DNA of 64,000 bases from Sarcocystis neurona (Eukaryota > Apicomplexa > Conoidasida > Eucoccidiorida > Sarcocystidae), in NCBI GenBank assembly GCA_000727475.1, contig KL647315.1, positions 359,099 through 423,098 of the forward strand, written 5' to 3'. The notes beneath the pieces are model-generated. The model made no database searches and was not told where the DNA came from. It saw nothing but the letters and a program-made list of their open reading frames with translations. The translations under genes were made by a program, and so were the position numbers. How positions within the stretch are numbered: the first letter of the stretch is position 1; the number at the start of each line of letters is the position of its first letter. Shown piece by piece: positions 47,644 to 59,800 of this stretch.

Positions 47644-48246
47644 ATGCAGAAAATATTGAAAAGATTACAGTGTGGAAAAAGGGGAAGCGTCTACTTGCGC
47701 ACAGGCTACCCAGCGTTGATGCGTTCCATTAAAGTGCTGCCGCTCGCAGCGGACGTTGTGCTGCTGTTGATATTGCGGCGCTGTCTGTTGTCTCTGATTC
47801 GGCGACCGCTTCTCGTGCTGCTGCTTCTGCCGCTGTTCCCGGCCTCATCCGTTCGGTGCTGCGGCAGGGACGACAAAATTCCTCTCGAGGCAGGGGAGCC
47901 CTCTTGTCGTTTCGCCGCCCTGTTGTCACTGTCACTACAGCCGCTCCTCTGTCGTATTTTTCTACGGAGTGACGAGTCTGCGCAGGCGACTGCACTAGGG
48001 GAAAAACTTCGTACGCAATATTCTGTGTCCGCCAGGCGAGTATGGCAGACACGCAGATGCGAGTGCTCTCTCCTCCGTCCTGCCTATTTTCGTCGTTTAC
48101 GGAAGAGCCTTGCTCCCTTTTCTACTCGTTTCACAGCCTCTTCAGGTTCGTGGCACTCCGTATCTCTCCACGTGCTTGTTCGAACACGGCTGGTTCTTGG
48201 CTTTCTCGCATACATAAGCATTTACTGCAGTGAACATGACTGCTGA
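47644..48246 (+). CDS. Possible uncharacterised ORF (200 aa), strand uncertain
   Basis: From ATG 47644 the plus strand is open to TGA at 48246. The translation has a Leu-rich hydrophobic part (LPLAADVVLLLILRRCLLSL) read from CTG/TGC-rich DNA and an Arg/Ser-rich second half. The minus strand over 47729-48052 is also open, giving a polar Ala/Glu-rich reading. That is equally plausible, because CTG triplets give Leu one way and Gln/Ala/Ser the other. No family is recognised on either strand. Confidence 0.25.
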   Translation: MQKILKRLQCGKRGSVYLRTGYPALMRSIKVLPLAADVVLLLILRRCLLSLIRRPLLVLLLLPLFPASSVRCCGRDDKIPLEAGEPSCRFAALLSLSLQPLLCRIFLRSDESAQATALGEKLRTQYSVSARRVWQTRRCECSLLRPAYFRRLRKSLAPFSTRFTASSGSWHSVSLHVLVRTRLVLGFLAYISIYCSEHDC

Positions 48247-51200
48247 TGCCCTTTTGTTGTCCTGATTCAGATTCTTCGTTCCGTTCTTAGCTTCTCATTC
48301 GAGAACAGAGTCATCGTCACTGCGCACTGTTATCTTTGACCTATCTGTAGCGACAGCCTCTTAACGCGGGTTTCCGTACACAGTGCCCAGCCCAACACGG
48401 GGAGACATCAGAGATAGACGGAGGGAAGAGAGGAGAAACATAAAAAGCATGGAGACACCGCCAGAGTAAGAATGCTGTTGGAAAAGGCAGAAAGAAGGAT
48501 TAGGAAAGAATCACTGTGGCACATAATGCATTATGTATCGGCACATGCAGGCGAAGCACACGACGGGTTGAAGGGGAACGCGGCCCCCGCAGCAGCAGAC
48601 GCCGGCGGCGACCCCGCAGCGCACCCGCACGACAGATCAAAGGCACCCTCCGACTAAAGGAGCAGCGTACTCATACTGAAGCTCGAATCACAGCATTGAC
48701 AAAATGTGCAACGCACTCATTATAACACAGGAGTCGCGCGAATATAAAAGACACATTGCTCTGACCGAAGCGGATAGATTTCATCTCCACAGAGGCACCT
48801 CTGTGTCTTTCAGTGCAGAACCTGTCCGTTCATACAAAAGAAACCATCGTGGAAGTGTACATACACTCCCCGCCACCTGAAACGCACTCCCCGACATCCT
48901 TGTTCCCAGCAAAGCCAGATAGACGAGCTGTACAGATTTTTCTGTTGCGACACGTGCGTGTCGATGTATGATGTGCATTCGCGTGTACGTGCGTGTATGA
49001 ATATATGCAGGAGGTTTGGGCAGGCGTCCAGTAACTTTGGAGTATCTCCGCGCGCACGGTACACACGCGGTGCTCGTCGTCCAGCGCATATCGCAATAGC
49101 AGCCCTCACGCCGCGACAAATATGTCTGCACTCGTACCGGTGGAATGCGCACGTATTAGTCCATTACGTATATGCATCTGCAAATGCAGATCTGCAGAGG
49201 CCCAGTCCGTACAGTGTAACTTATGTACACAAGCACGGAAGCTACCGACAACGGTGTAATGAGCATAGTCTTCATCTGTAGTGTTACTTTTTTTTCGCAT
49301 GTGTTCTACAGTGTGCCACTTGAAGATTAACTGTTGCCAGCGTAATATGAATGTGCGAGCGTCCGCGCCACAAATTAGGGACTCAGCCACGTGCAGGCAC
49401 ATTACACACGCTCACCATAGCGACCAAATACGCTTCCGCTCTTCTCCCCGTCTTCTTCCATGCAAATGAGAGAGGCACACGCACAGAATGCACGCGCTGA
49501 CGAAGACGTATACGCACCCAGTGCACGAAGTGATAAACACGTTTACCTATGTTTGTGTACGCTTGTGTGTGTGCATACATATATATATATATATATTTGC
49601 GACCGTCTGAAACGAAACTTTGTGCCTTTACAATTCCGCACGGAGTCTACGGTTAGCCGTGGTATATTCAGATTAATGCATTTTTTTCTGAGTTGAAGAA
49701 ACCAATTAACGAAGATATGCACCACCCTACCAGTGACTACAGGTATCTCTCTATGTTCAGAGGTATACGCTTAGCAAGTCGCTATCGTTGCAGTATGTCG
49801 TAGACTGCCTGCCCCATCTACTTGCACTTGGCTTCCGTACACGTTGTTATGGTGACGTAGAACCGCATCGATGGAACCAAGTGGCACCTTCCAAGCGGAG
49901 CTGTAACACCCTTTGCTATATATTTCTTCTACTTTACCCACGTACGTACTCGATTTTGTTGTCGATTTCCCCAGTGTACAAAGCACGTTTGTACCTGAGT
50001 GCATGAAAAGATACGTGCATACATGAGGTATTTAGGTGTGCATGTGTATATCCTGGTACGTAACGTCTGTGCACATCTGTTTCGCTTGAATGTAATGCAC
50101 GTCGCACCTGCTACGTACAGTGCCCCCCTTGTTGAGGATTACGTGACTGGCGGTAATCAGGAGTGGGAGTGCATCCACCGCTTTGATATTTTTCTGTCAA
50201 ACACCACACGTGTGACAGTTTGCAGTTTCCATATCCAATATATAACGCGCGTGCTCATCCGTGTGTACCGGCCTCAAAAAGCATACCAGGAGGGAAGACG
50301 GGCGCGCACATTAATGGCGTGACCGCCACTCGTGCGCCTAGTGCAGCGTTCTACATTCGTGCACTGGGTACTCTTGTACGTGTGTAGAGCGATTCTTGTA
50401 GTTCTCGTGTATATTCAGATGCCAGAGATCTGCAGAGAATTTCCTTTACATAGACCCGTGACTAACAAAACCGCGTACGGGCTCCACTCTTGTCTTGGTG
50501 TGGACCTGTCGAGCAATAATTCACGCAGCCACCATATGCCTTTGCGGGGGAGGACCCATGGGAGGCACCATAAGTGAAAACATAGGGGATGTTTGCTCTC
50601 TTTACTGTGTCAACGAGCCGCGAAACTCAGCTGTTCATGACTGAGCGGAGACGTACGAAATACTTGTAATGGCTGGCGTGTACATGTCAGTATGTACAGC
50701 TTCACACACGTGTGAGCATCTACATGAGAAGTGCATCCCGTGTTACGTAGTGTCGCATGCCTTCTGGGTCTGGGTTCTTCCAGGATTCCAACGCAGTGTC
50801 TATTAACACCTAAACACGCCCGCTCCAGCGTTTTTAGACGCTTCACACGGGGCGCCGCTCCTCATGAACAATCAAGTGGCAGTTTGCCTCCTGAGAATGA
50901 CAAACGTGTCTGAAAACAGACATCTCTAGTTTACCGTCATTACGGAGCGACGATCCACAGTTTTTCGGGCATGCTCCGGCACACTTGCCCCCTACTTGCC
51001 TAAGGCGCACGATGTAGTCACGACGCGTATCCTCACAGCAGCTCAACGTGGTCTCTTCCTTTCATTTTTCCTTTGCACATATCTGTGTGCCTGCGTCTGC
51101 ACACCCTACGTCTTGAAAGGAGCGCGGAGCAGCTAGTGTGGTAGGGCGTGCAGGTGCGCTTTGAAGAAGTTTGTATACGTTTAGCGGCCGCGTTTGACGA

Positions 51201-52364
51201 GAGATGCTACCTGCGTTATTTTCTCTCTGAAACGCTGGGTAGCCACAGGAGAAGGAGCTCGCGCATGAATTTCGAGGTGTTTGCAAATCTGCAGGGAGCG
51301 ATACCAGGCGATTCCTGTATTCTGCATCAGATTCATTCGTAGCGAAGACTTCGGCCCTTCCAGCAGCAGCCCCTTAGTTTCCTGGAAACAACCAAGCAAG
51401 CGCAGCTGCAACAACATTACTTCTTCCCCGACAAGAAGGAAGCTTGAGTTCGTCAGGATCTGTCTATCTATCTATATATGCACGAATATGTGCACAACGT
51501 ATAGTGCGCGTGCTGGTAATTGTTCAGATGTACACACGTACAGATGGCGCCAAGACAAACACGTAAGTGTACACAGCAGCAGTTTGTAGACACGTCTATA
51601 CAGGTGGAGATGTAGTCGTGTGTAGCTCGGTGCTGGTGTCTACATGTACGAGTGCAGTCCTCTCGCTTCCGAATTGGCAGCGACACGCGAGGCAGGAGAC
51701 AAGAAGGGAAATATATGAGGGTGGGAGTCTGAATAGCATAGGATTTTAACTCGGCGTATATAGGTGGCCAGACATAGAAACCGAGCAAAGGGGAAGTTCC
51801 AAACTTGGATACGCAACTATCGGACTCCAGACACCAACGAAAATATCTATTCGATTGAAACCCTTACAACCGTTAAGACTCATACATATTCATGAGTATA
51901 CACAAACGCATTTCATATGTAGATGTATGCGCAGATGTATACATGTATGTATGTATATGCATATATATATATATATGTATAGTTCCGTGTGGAACTGTGG
52001 CCGGTGCATGAGTTGCTGCGTTCTGTGGCAAAAATTCTGAACCTTTGAACGTCCTGTTGAATTACGACTGGGTGTACAGAGCTGCACGTGTGGAGTTGTG
52101 TGTGCGGACGGGCTGCCTTTGTGTCATAGAGCTGCAGACCGCAGCCCTATAAAGGGAGGAGTCCTCTGCCTCCTCCGTTTCTACGAAGGAGCTGCTGCAG
52201 TGTACCTTCATCTTCAGCGCGTTCCTGGCCGCCCGTCTGGCCTGTCTCCGCGCGGCGCGGTACGATTCGCTCTGCAACAAGGAACGCCCACGCAAGCCGC
52301 AGCAGCGTCAGCGTGACAAATTGTAGAAGCGGCAAGAGTCACCCGCAAGCGCTGCGCTCGCGCT

Positions 52365-52525
52365 ACAGCAGCAGCAGCAACACCGGCAGCCACAGCAACA
52401 GTAGCAGCACCACCACGGGAAGCTGCAGCAACAGAAACAGCAGCGGCAACAGCAACAGAAGCAGCAATGGCAGCAGCAAGCAGCGGCAGCGGCAGCAACA
52501 GCAGCAGCAATTGCAGCAGGAGTGT
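52365..52525. repeat. Imperfect CAG-triplet tract
   Basis: About 160 bases of CAG, CAA, GGC and AGC triplets. All three plus frames are open (Gln, Ser or Ala/Asn readings), and the minus strand gives Leu/Ala/Val. No flanking splice signal or start codon fits convincingly, so I record it as a repeat. Confidence 0.8.
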
Positions 52526-53665
52526 CAGATAAAAGACGTGGCTAGTGCATGCGTGGCACATGCCTATACATATGCCGCACAGCACATTTGGGCCGTCCTG
52601 TGAACAAACTAAGGCCTAGACGGAGGAGCCCGCCAGTCTGGGTGTTGCGCACGCATGGGTTAGATAAAGCGCAAGGAGTACACTGTAATCTTCTAAGCAG
52701 ACATATCGATATATGCAAATATTCGGGAACGCCCCGAATAAAGAACGCATGCAACATGAAAAGACCAGAGGAAGAAGGGACACGTCCGCGTGGCACTACG
52801 CAACAAACAAAGCGGAGGCTTCTTGTTACGAGGACACAGGGACACAGATGTGTATACACACGGAAGACTGAGATGCAGGCCTCCCTGTGCATACACAGCA
52901 AATAAGTACGCAAGCACATATGTGTATATAAAAACTGATACACACATGTACACGAGCACAAACACATACACACACATATCCATATACAGGTGTGTGCCTT
53001 TTTGAGCAAGACGGACTTTTGACAGCCACGCCAAGCAGGAGTCGCTCGACAGGTGCACAAGCATCCAAACGTGCGCACAGAGGCACATCGGGAGAGACGG
53101 CAGATGCTGCACAGATTGCTGAGTCACCAGCAAAAGACCGCAGTTTTCACTGCAAATGGGAAAAAAAAATCGCCAGTTCCTGTTTGCCGCTGGATTCCTT
53201 ATCCCACCGAGTGCTGATGGTTGCTGCGTGTCAAATAAAATAGGTGAACACACTGATATCTGTACATTGACCTGTGTGCACGTACGTACATCAAGAAAGA
53301 TATATATATATATACACGTGCATATCTGTACATGTATGTATGTATGTATATATATATATATATTGCACAGAACAGATCTCTATATGTACACAATGCAGAC
53401 TTTGTTTCTATGCTAGTAGACACCGACACGGCTATCGAATTGGATACGTTTTTCCATATAAATTTAGGGAGAGACAGAAAGATAAATTCCTCTAACCTGC
53501 TTCACACCGTAAGGTACGCGCATTTTGTAGGTGATGGCCGCAAGCCAACGCGTCAGAAACATCTTGTAGGCTCCAGCAGCATCGTTTTAGCAGCTGTTCC
53601 GCAGCAGCAAACTTCACATCGCAATAGCAGCACCGGCAGCAGCGCTCCCTCAGCAGAAGCAGCGG

Positions 53666-54386
53666 TTAACAGTACAGCAGGTTGCAGCAGCACGTACAGC
53701 AGTAGCAGGGGACGTCAGCAGGTGAAAATTCAAAGAGAAGAGCACATTCCGTCTGTAGGTTCTTCCAGGACTCGCAGCACCGTAGCATTAGAGTTGCCGT
53801 AGCACCACCAGCGGCACTACCCGAACACCGGCAACAGGACTCCTGCTTCAGCAGCGCTACCTCATTGGCAGCAGGACAGCTGCTGCCAGCTGTGTGAAGA
53901 GCAGTGCGGCCTTCAGAGGAGCGCCCACTTTTGTAGAACCAAGAGACGCTCGGAGGCGTCAGAACTGTGCCAAGAAAGAAGGCAGCGTAGAGGAGTGGCA
54001 GCTCCGATGAGAAGCGCCCGCTGCAAGCACCTCTGCGGATTCTTAAGAAAAGGAACGAGAATATAACAACAGAAAGGGGAAAAAGTAGCAGGGAAAAACG
54101 AAGCAGCTGGGTACACGACGGGCGCAAACAATTAGCCGTGTATACAGGCGACGCAGCAGCGCTACCAGTGGTCCCTACAGCTGCTGGCAAAGATGCCTTT
54201 CAGCAGAAATGCAGCGACTGAAAAGGACAGGATCCTCTCCGTGCGGCTGTTTCTGAGTCGCATAACTGGGTAGAACAACCTGCTTGAAACAGTACTGTCA
54301 GCACTTGTTTTCCGCGCAGAAGCGCCACCGGTGTTCAACCTTCGCCGCCGCTCGCACTCAAGCAAGACACCTAAACTATTTTCCAT
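53666..54386 (-). CDS. Possible uncharacterised minus-strand gene or exons
   Basis: A minus-strand ATG at 54386 opens a 74-codon frame (MENSLGVLLECERRRRLN...) to 54162. Overlapping its end in another frame, the minus strand is open from 54190 to 53666. That frame contains a strongly hydrophobic, membrane-like segment (LLRFSLLLFPLSVVIFSFLF) followed by a polar part. A splice between the two frames would be needed. Weak donor-like GTAGG and GTAGC sites lie near 54165-54175, but I cannot fix the acceptor. The two readings have mixed residues unlike repeat-derived frames. No family is recognised. This is a candidate only. Confidence 0.3.
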
Positions 54387-54690
54387 ACATATTTTAAGAA
54401 ACGTGTGTCACCACCCGACATCTATACTTTTCTCCAGACATATGTGACATGTTTTTATACTTGTATTTGACGCGTACGCACACACTCACGCGTACGCGCT
54501 TGTAGAGTCGACAATATTGTGACAGGGGACGCACAAATTAACGATGATGATGCATGAAGACCTATTCCACAGCGGATGAGAGCTAGACCTGCCAGTTCTC
54601 CACTTCAAGCCGTCCACGCGTCACATCTGCAGCATCCCCTTTGCAGATGCAGCTTGTTGTGTATCTACATCCAGATACGCCTGTATACGC

Positions 54691-56095
54691 CTACACACTT
54701 ACACACTTGTTGGTGCCGGGAATGCGATTTGTACCGAGATTCATAGTGAAACACGCATGCGTGTGTGTGAGACCGATCACACACGAGTGTCTGGGCGTTT
54801 TTATGGCGCGAAAGGTACGAACTTCGACATGGCTTCTGTGTTTCCTTCTGGCGGTCGACCGAGCCGTCGCATAGGTGACATGCATCGCAAAAACATTACT
54901 TTTCAGAGGGGAGGAAGTCTGTAGTCGCGATGTCGCGATGTGCTCCTCGGCCAAGGCGCACACAGAGGTGGTAAACTTTCTACCGCACTCCTGCTGAATG
55001 TGCATGCGTCGACGGGCGCGTCTACAACTGCGACACTTGGGGCAGTGGCGGCGGCGTAGGAGGATAAACAGGGAATTCTCCGTCTTTCTCATTGCTGTTG
55101 TAAAACCGTTAGCCGAAAAAAGCTTTATCGATACAGGCAACCCCTCCGGTCTGCATATGTTCGAGTATTTTGTTTTCTGACCCCGTTTCAACAACTTTGG
55201 ACCGACAAAGTCTTCCTGTGCAAAGTGACGAGCCGTACAACTCTCGCGCGGCGTTAAAGAGGCGCGCGTGTACCTTGAACACCTTTCCGTGACCCCTGTC
55301 TCTGGTCTGTAGCCCCCTTTTCTGAGCTCAGCGCTCTTTTGGTGTCGTTCTGGAGTCGGCTTGAGTAGGATTCGCCTATTTTCGCGTGTTTGTCTGCAAC
55401 GCGTTCGGAAATCTGAACTGCACAAAGCACACTGCTGCGCGCAGCCCTTCATGGGCTTTCGTCTCTGCCCGGCCGACTCGAAAATCGAGGCGTCGACGTG
55501 TAATTGATGCGCGACTTCTGAGCTGGCCCTCTTGAAGGACACTTGTAGCTGCTAAACACTGCTGCGTACTGCCAGTGTATACACGCCACGTCGATGTTGT
55601 GACTATAGCGCAAGATCAACTAGCGCATCTGTAGAACAGCTGCACGAAAGAAGACGGACGTTCCGGTGCCTCCGCCGTTCGTCCCTAACGAGTGTAATGG
55701 TGCAGATTCTCATCTCACATTACATTTCTCTCTGCAGTAGCGGAGACGTCCGAGAGAGGCCACAAACAACGGCAATCCTCAGGACGGTGACGGATATTTG
55801 GTAGAACACTCTCTGAGATAATTCCACGGATACGGGCGAGCTGACAGACTGTGCACATCTTTCATACCCTACGTATCAGTGTGTCTCTATCCACCAGAAA
55901 TCTCTGGTTTTTATCCAACAGACGTGCAAATTCGTTTTCTTGTATGCATCTCTGGAGAAGTGTCAAGTAGGTAGAGTCAGGATGGCGCGTCTGCAATGTG
56001 CGTCCTTGATCACTTGTTTCCTGGTAGAGAATCCCTTGACAGTAACGGCGTGTGAAGCAGCAGTTCTCGTCTAGAATGATTCCTTCCCGTTTCAA
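54691..56095 (-). CDS. Uncharacterised minus-strand gene with Cys-x2-Cys motifs
   Basis: Two minus-strand exons fit in phase: 56095-55868, ending at CGTAGG|GTATGA, and 55548-54691, starting after TTTAGCAG (both phase 0, intron about 319 bases). The first exon reads EGIILDENCCFTRRYCQG and STYLTLLQRCIQENEFARLL. The second carries GCAQQCALCSSDFRTRC and, later, HCPKCRSCRR within a basic Arg/Lys-rich chain; these could bind zinc. There is no membrane span and no homopolymer run. An ATG at 56153 begins a short frame (MQQKGLRRLYNIILRGK), but it is one base out of phase with the first exon, so the true start is unresolved. The gene is divergent from the fumarase. I do not recognise a family; an organellar ribosomal or zinc-ribbon protein is possible but unproven. 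Confidence 0.5.
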
Positions 56096-56153
56096 CGATC
56101 ACCTTTCCTCGCAGAATTATGTTATAAAGTCTTCGTAGCCCCTTTTGTTGCAT

Positions 56154-56877
56154 CTTGGACCCCCTGCAGCCCTCGGGACCTACTGCTGGATTCTTTTTCT
56201 ACCTTTTTTTCCACTTCCACCGCGCAGTTCTTTTCCCTTTTTCGACTTCACTGCGTACTTGTCTGTCTAAGAGAGTCCTTTTTCTTTGCTGCGTCGCCCC
56301 GTCCAGTGTTCCCCGCTGTCGGCGTGCTTCCTTCTTCCTCCCATCTTCGTCCTTCCCGCTCTCTTTCTGTCTGCACATCTTTTCTCAACTTCGCCTCCTC
56401 GCACCTTCGGATTGTGGACTGGCCGCAGAACATCCGCCCTCCTTGCTTCTTTCTATCTCTGGACACTCCCGTATCTCTCGTTCTCCCCCTTGTCCGCTGC
56501 ATCGTCTGCCTCTCTTTGTCCTCATTTCCGTCCTCACGCCGTCTCTCTCTTCCCTCTCCGCCTCGCACCGCCTTCTCTTAGTCTTGTTGTCCTGACTGCT
56601 CCGCTTCGCCAGCGTCTTCTTCAATCTCTTCCACTCAAATCTGTGCCGCTTGATTCCCTCTCTACACCTCCTCTCTCTCTCTGAGTTACCTTCTTTTCCC
56701 TTCAATCTTCTGTCCTCTCCGTCTTTGTTTTTCTTTGTGTTCTTCCATTCTTTCGTTCCACAGTTGCACGTCGGCGTCGTCGTTTCTTTCTCGCTCTCCT
56801 TTTCGTTTTTTTCTCGCGGCCCGTCATCTTCTCAGGATCGCGGTCGTCCTTGCTTCCTCATCCCCCCCCTTCCCTCT
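56154..56877 (+). promoter_or_regulatory. Pyrimidine-rich leader/promoter between divergent genes
   Basis: About 700 bases directly before the fumarase ATG are C/T-rich on its coding strand (CTTTTTTTCCACTTCC, CTTCTTCCTCCCATCTTC). This creates long but artificial plus-strand frames upstream of the ATG. The region also separates the fumarase from the minus-strand gene ending upstream at about 56095-56153, so one region may serve both. No specific factor site was identified. Confidence 0.45.
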
Positions 56878-59800
56878 ATGTGTCCTGCGCTGCCTGCCTT
56901 CCGGCGCCTGCCGTCGTGGCTGCTGGTTCGCAGTGAGCCACGTTCGTATCTCGCTTGTCTCCGCCGCTTCACGCCTGCTGCGTCTGCAGCACCAACAGCG
57001 AACACATCAGGACGCCATTTCTTTCTGCCTCCACGTTTTTCGAAGAAACTTTTTCCCATGGATCCCGCGTCCTTCCCTGCTTGCGGTGACGACCCGCAGT
57101 TCTTCTGTTTAGGCGACTGCTCTGCGTGCCCAGGAGCGAAGGCGAGTGCATGCCGCTTTGCTACGCTAGCGGCCACAGAACCCAAGCCTCGGTCGAGTGT
57201 TCCGGACGAGCCCTTCAAATTCAAGAAAGTCTTTGACTTCCCCCACTACGCAGTGCCCACCTACAAACGCCTTGATGACCTCAGCAAACGTACGTTTCCA
57301 AGTTCACTTCTTGTCTCCCTGCGTTCTCTCTTCTGTTCCCGACTCGGCAGCCGCCCACTGTCTTCTTCTTCTTCGTGTCCCGCGTCCGTCAAAACGCCGG
57401 CACAAAAGAACCCGGTAGCTTGACGTGTGCTACGTGTCTGCATACTTTGTGGTCCGCCACACAGGCGGCTTTAGGAACAGGCAAGCCTTCGCATGCCAGG
57501 CAGTGTCGGTATGTGTGTGTGTGTGCACCGCCCGAGAGATGGAGTAGAAGGAAGATGCCACACCTGGGGCGTGTTCTCCACGTGCTCATGCGGTTCTGCG
57601 GCAAAGCGACCGCTCCGCGCCCCCGTGGTCGAGCATATCCTGACGACGGCCCTCCCCGCGCTGCTTCGTTTCCACCCGGAGACGTGCTGCGCCTCGTTCT
57701 TCTCACCCGTGCTGCTTTCACACACTCTTCTCTGCGTCCTGCGATGCGCGAGAAAACTTCCTCTCTTTTGCTCCGCTCCTATCGCACCTCTTGGGCTGCA
57801 GTGTGTCGCTGCTGCATGCGTGTGAAGTCGGCGTCCCCGCTGCGGCATATGAAGCGATCTCCGGTTGCCGTCTCTGTCTCCGCGCGCGTCGACACGTGCA
57901 GCCCATCCGTGTCTCTTCTTCTCTGTTCATCTTCTCTTCCGCCGCAAAGAGACAATACAGCGAAGGTCTAGCAGATGTTTCTACGCGCCTGCTGCTGCCT
58001 CTCCTGCTGCTGCTGCGTCGGTGTTTCTGCTTCATTCCTAACTGCTCCGGCTGCTCTACTTCTAAGCTTCGCGCTGCTGTTTCTGTGCGCTGCTGGTCGG
58101 ATACGGGGCCTTCACGTAGCACTGCTGGCGACCACATGACCCGCGCTCTCCTGGTTCTGGCTATCGTTGCTGTCCGCTTATTGCCCGTTGCTGCTGCCGC
58201 GTCCTCCACCAGGATAGCTGCCTTTCATCATCCTAGTAGTCGTAGCTGCAGCCAGCAGTCGTAGATACGCTGTGGTGTGGGCGCCGCTGCGGAAACGGCT
58301 GCAGGCGCCTGTTGCTGTTCTGCCATCTGGTGGTGCTGCTTTCTGCAGAACGTTTCTTCTGGTGACGGCAGGGTGCCGCTGGTCGCTTGGCGGGCGGGGG
58401 GGAGGGCTGTTGCTGCGGCTTTTGACTGCCTGTAAGGCCGCAGGCTGCTTTTTCTCTGTTTCGGTGTCCTTCTGAGTATATTTGTGAGTGGCCCTCTGCT
58501 GGCGACGTGCTGCTGCTGCTGCAGGTTTGTGCTGGGGTCTTCTTCCTGCTGTCCCTGCTGCTCTCTGCGGTTGACTGCTGCTGTGGGTGCTGCTCTCCGG
58601 TAGAGCCACGCGGCTGGCGCTTTCTGCTGGCGCCGTGTGGCAACGCCTGCTGCTTTGAGCCAGACGGTGCTGCTGTGACTTCTGCTTTCCGCTGGGGACC
58701 AGCTGCTGCGGCTGCTCCTCTTCATTGTTGGCGTGCTGCTACAGCTGCCGGTGTGCTGGTCCTGCTGTCTGCTGGTGCCGTCACTGCTGCAGGTCGCTGC
58801 TTCCGCCTGTACTGTCAACACGTCGTCGGTAAACGTGCCGAGTCTGCTGCTGCCGTCAAGTGCCGGGCGGTCTCCCCGTTGCTGCCGTCGCGTTTTTGGC
58901 CGCCTTTTTGGCCGCGTCTTTGCCTCTGCTGCTGCAACTGCTCTGTCCCGTGCTGCTTGCTCTTCTTCGGCTCGCTCTTTTCTCTGCCTGAATCCAACTT
59001 TTTTGTTGCGATTGCTGCTGTGCGCGCACCACTGCCGTCTTGGCCGTTTGCTGTAGAGCTCAAGAAGCTGGAAGTGCCAGGAGTGAAGGAGCAGCTGCTA
59101 CATGTGCCTCCGGCCGTTTTAACCCAGCTCACTCGGACGGCGTTCGAAGACATTTCTTTTTTTCTTCGGACCTCTCACTTGCAATCGCTGCGCCGAATTC
59201 TCGACGATCCCGAGGCCTCAGAGAACGACCGCTTCGTCGCTCTCACGCTTCTCAAAAACGCCAACATCGCAGCAGGGAGGTAAGGCGAAACGCCGCTGGC
59301 GACGCCGCACCACTTAATGGGTTTGCCACTACCGAAAGGAAAAGGATCGCCTGCGGACGTTGAACTCTTTCGAAAAATACTTGTGGATACAGTAATTCTG
59401 CGTATCTGCGTACATATATATATATATATATGTACATTGCCGTATGTACGTATATATATACATGCATGCATACGTATTTCTATATATGTATGTACATAGG
59501 CATACATGCATATATATGTATATATATGTATGTACATAGGCATAAATATATATATATGTATGCATATATTTAGATATATAAGGACATGCGCACACACTCA
59601 CGCGTCGACTCACAAGCATCCACATACGAACAAGCACGTACGTATACGCACGTACCGATGTGAATACGTTCTGTATATATCTATGCATGCGAAGGGGGAC
59701 TGCTTTTCCAGTTGAACTCCCGTGCTGCCGCAAAGAGACTGGATGAGGGCACGGGCATTCGTAGGGACCGACAGAGTTCTCCGCCCTGCGTTACTGCTGG

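Larger units (their letters stand above)
46721..53600. other. Repeat-poor segment without a secure gene
   Basis: Base composition is even and stops are frequent. Only scattered frames exceed 60 codons. A minus-strand ATG frame at 47367-47645 (92 aa, MPSETQQLCAFFGVFIATKL) and minus-strand frames near 47729-48052 and 50843-51417 have protein-like composition but no start or splice support. Microsatellites occur at 49575-49600, 51940-51980 and 53300-53365. No tRNA or snRNA was recognised. Confidence 0.4.

Noticed and set aside
54540..54560. TGATGATGCATGAAG resembling a snoRNA C box
   Set aside because: No matching D box or terminal stem at a suitable distance was found.
58228..58821. Minus-strand and plus-strand frames of 197-258 codons between the first two fumarase exons
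   Set aside because: CTG/CAG-rich intron sequence; the fumarase exons on either side join in exact phase without it.
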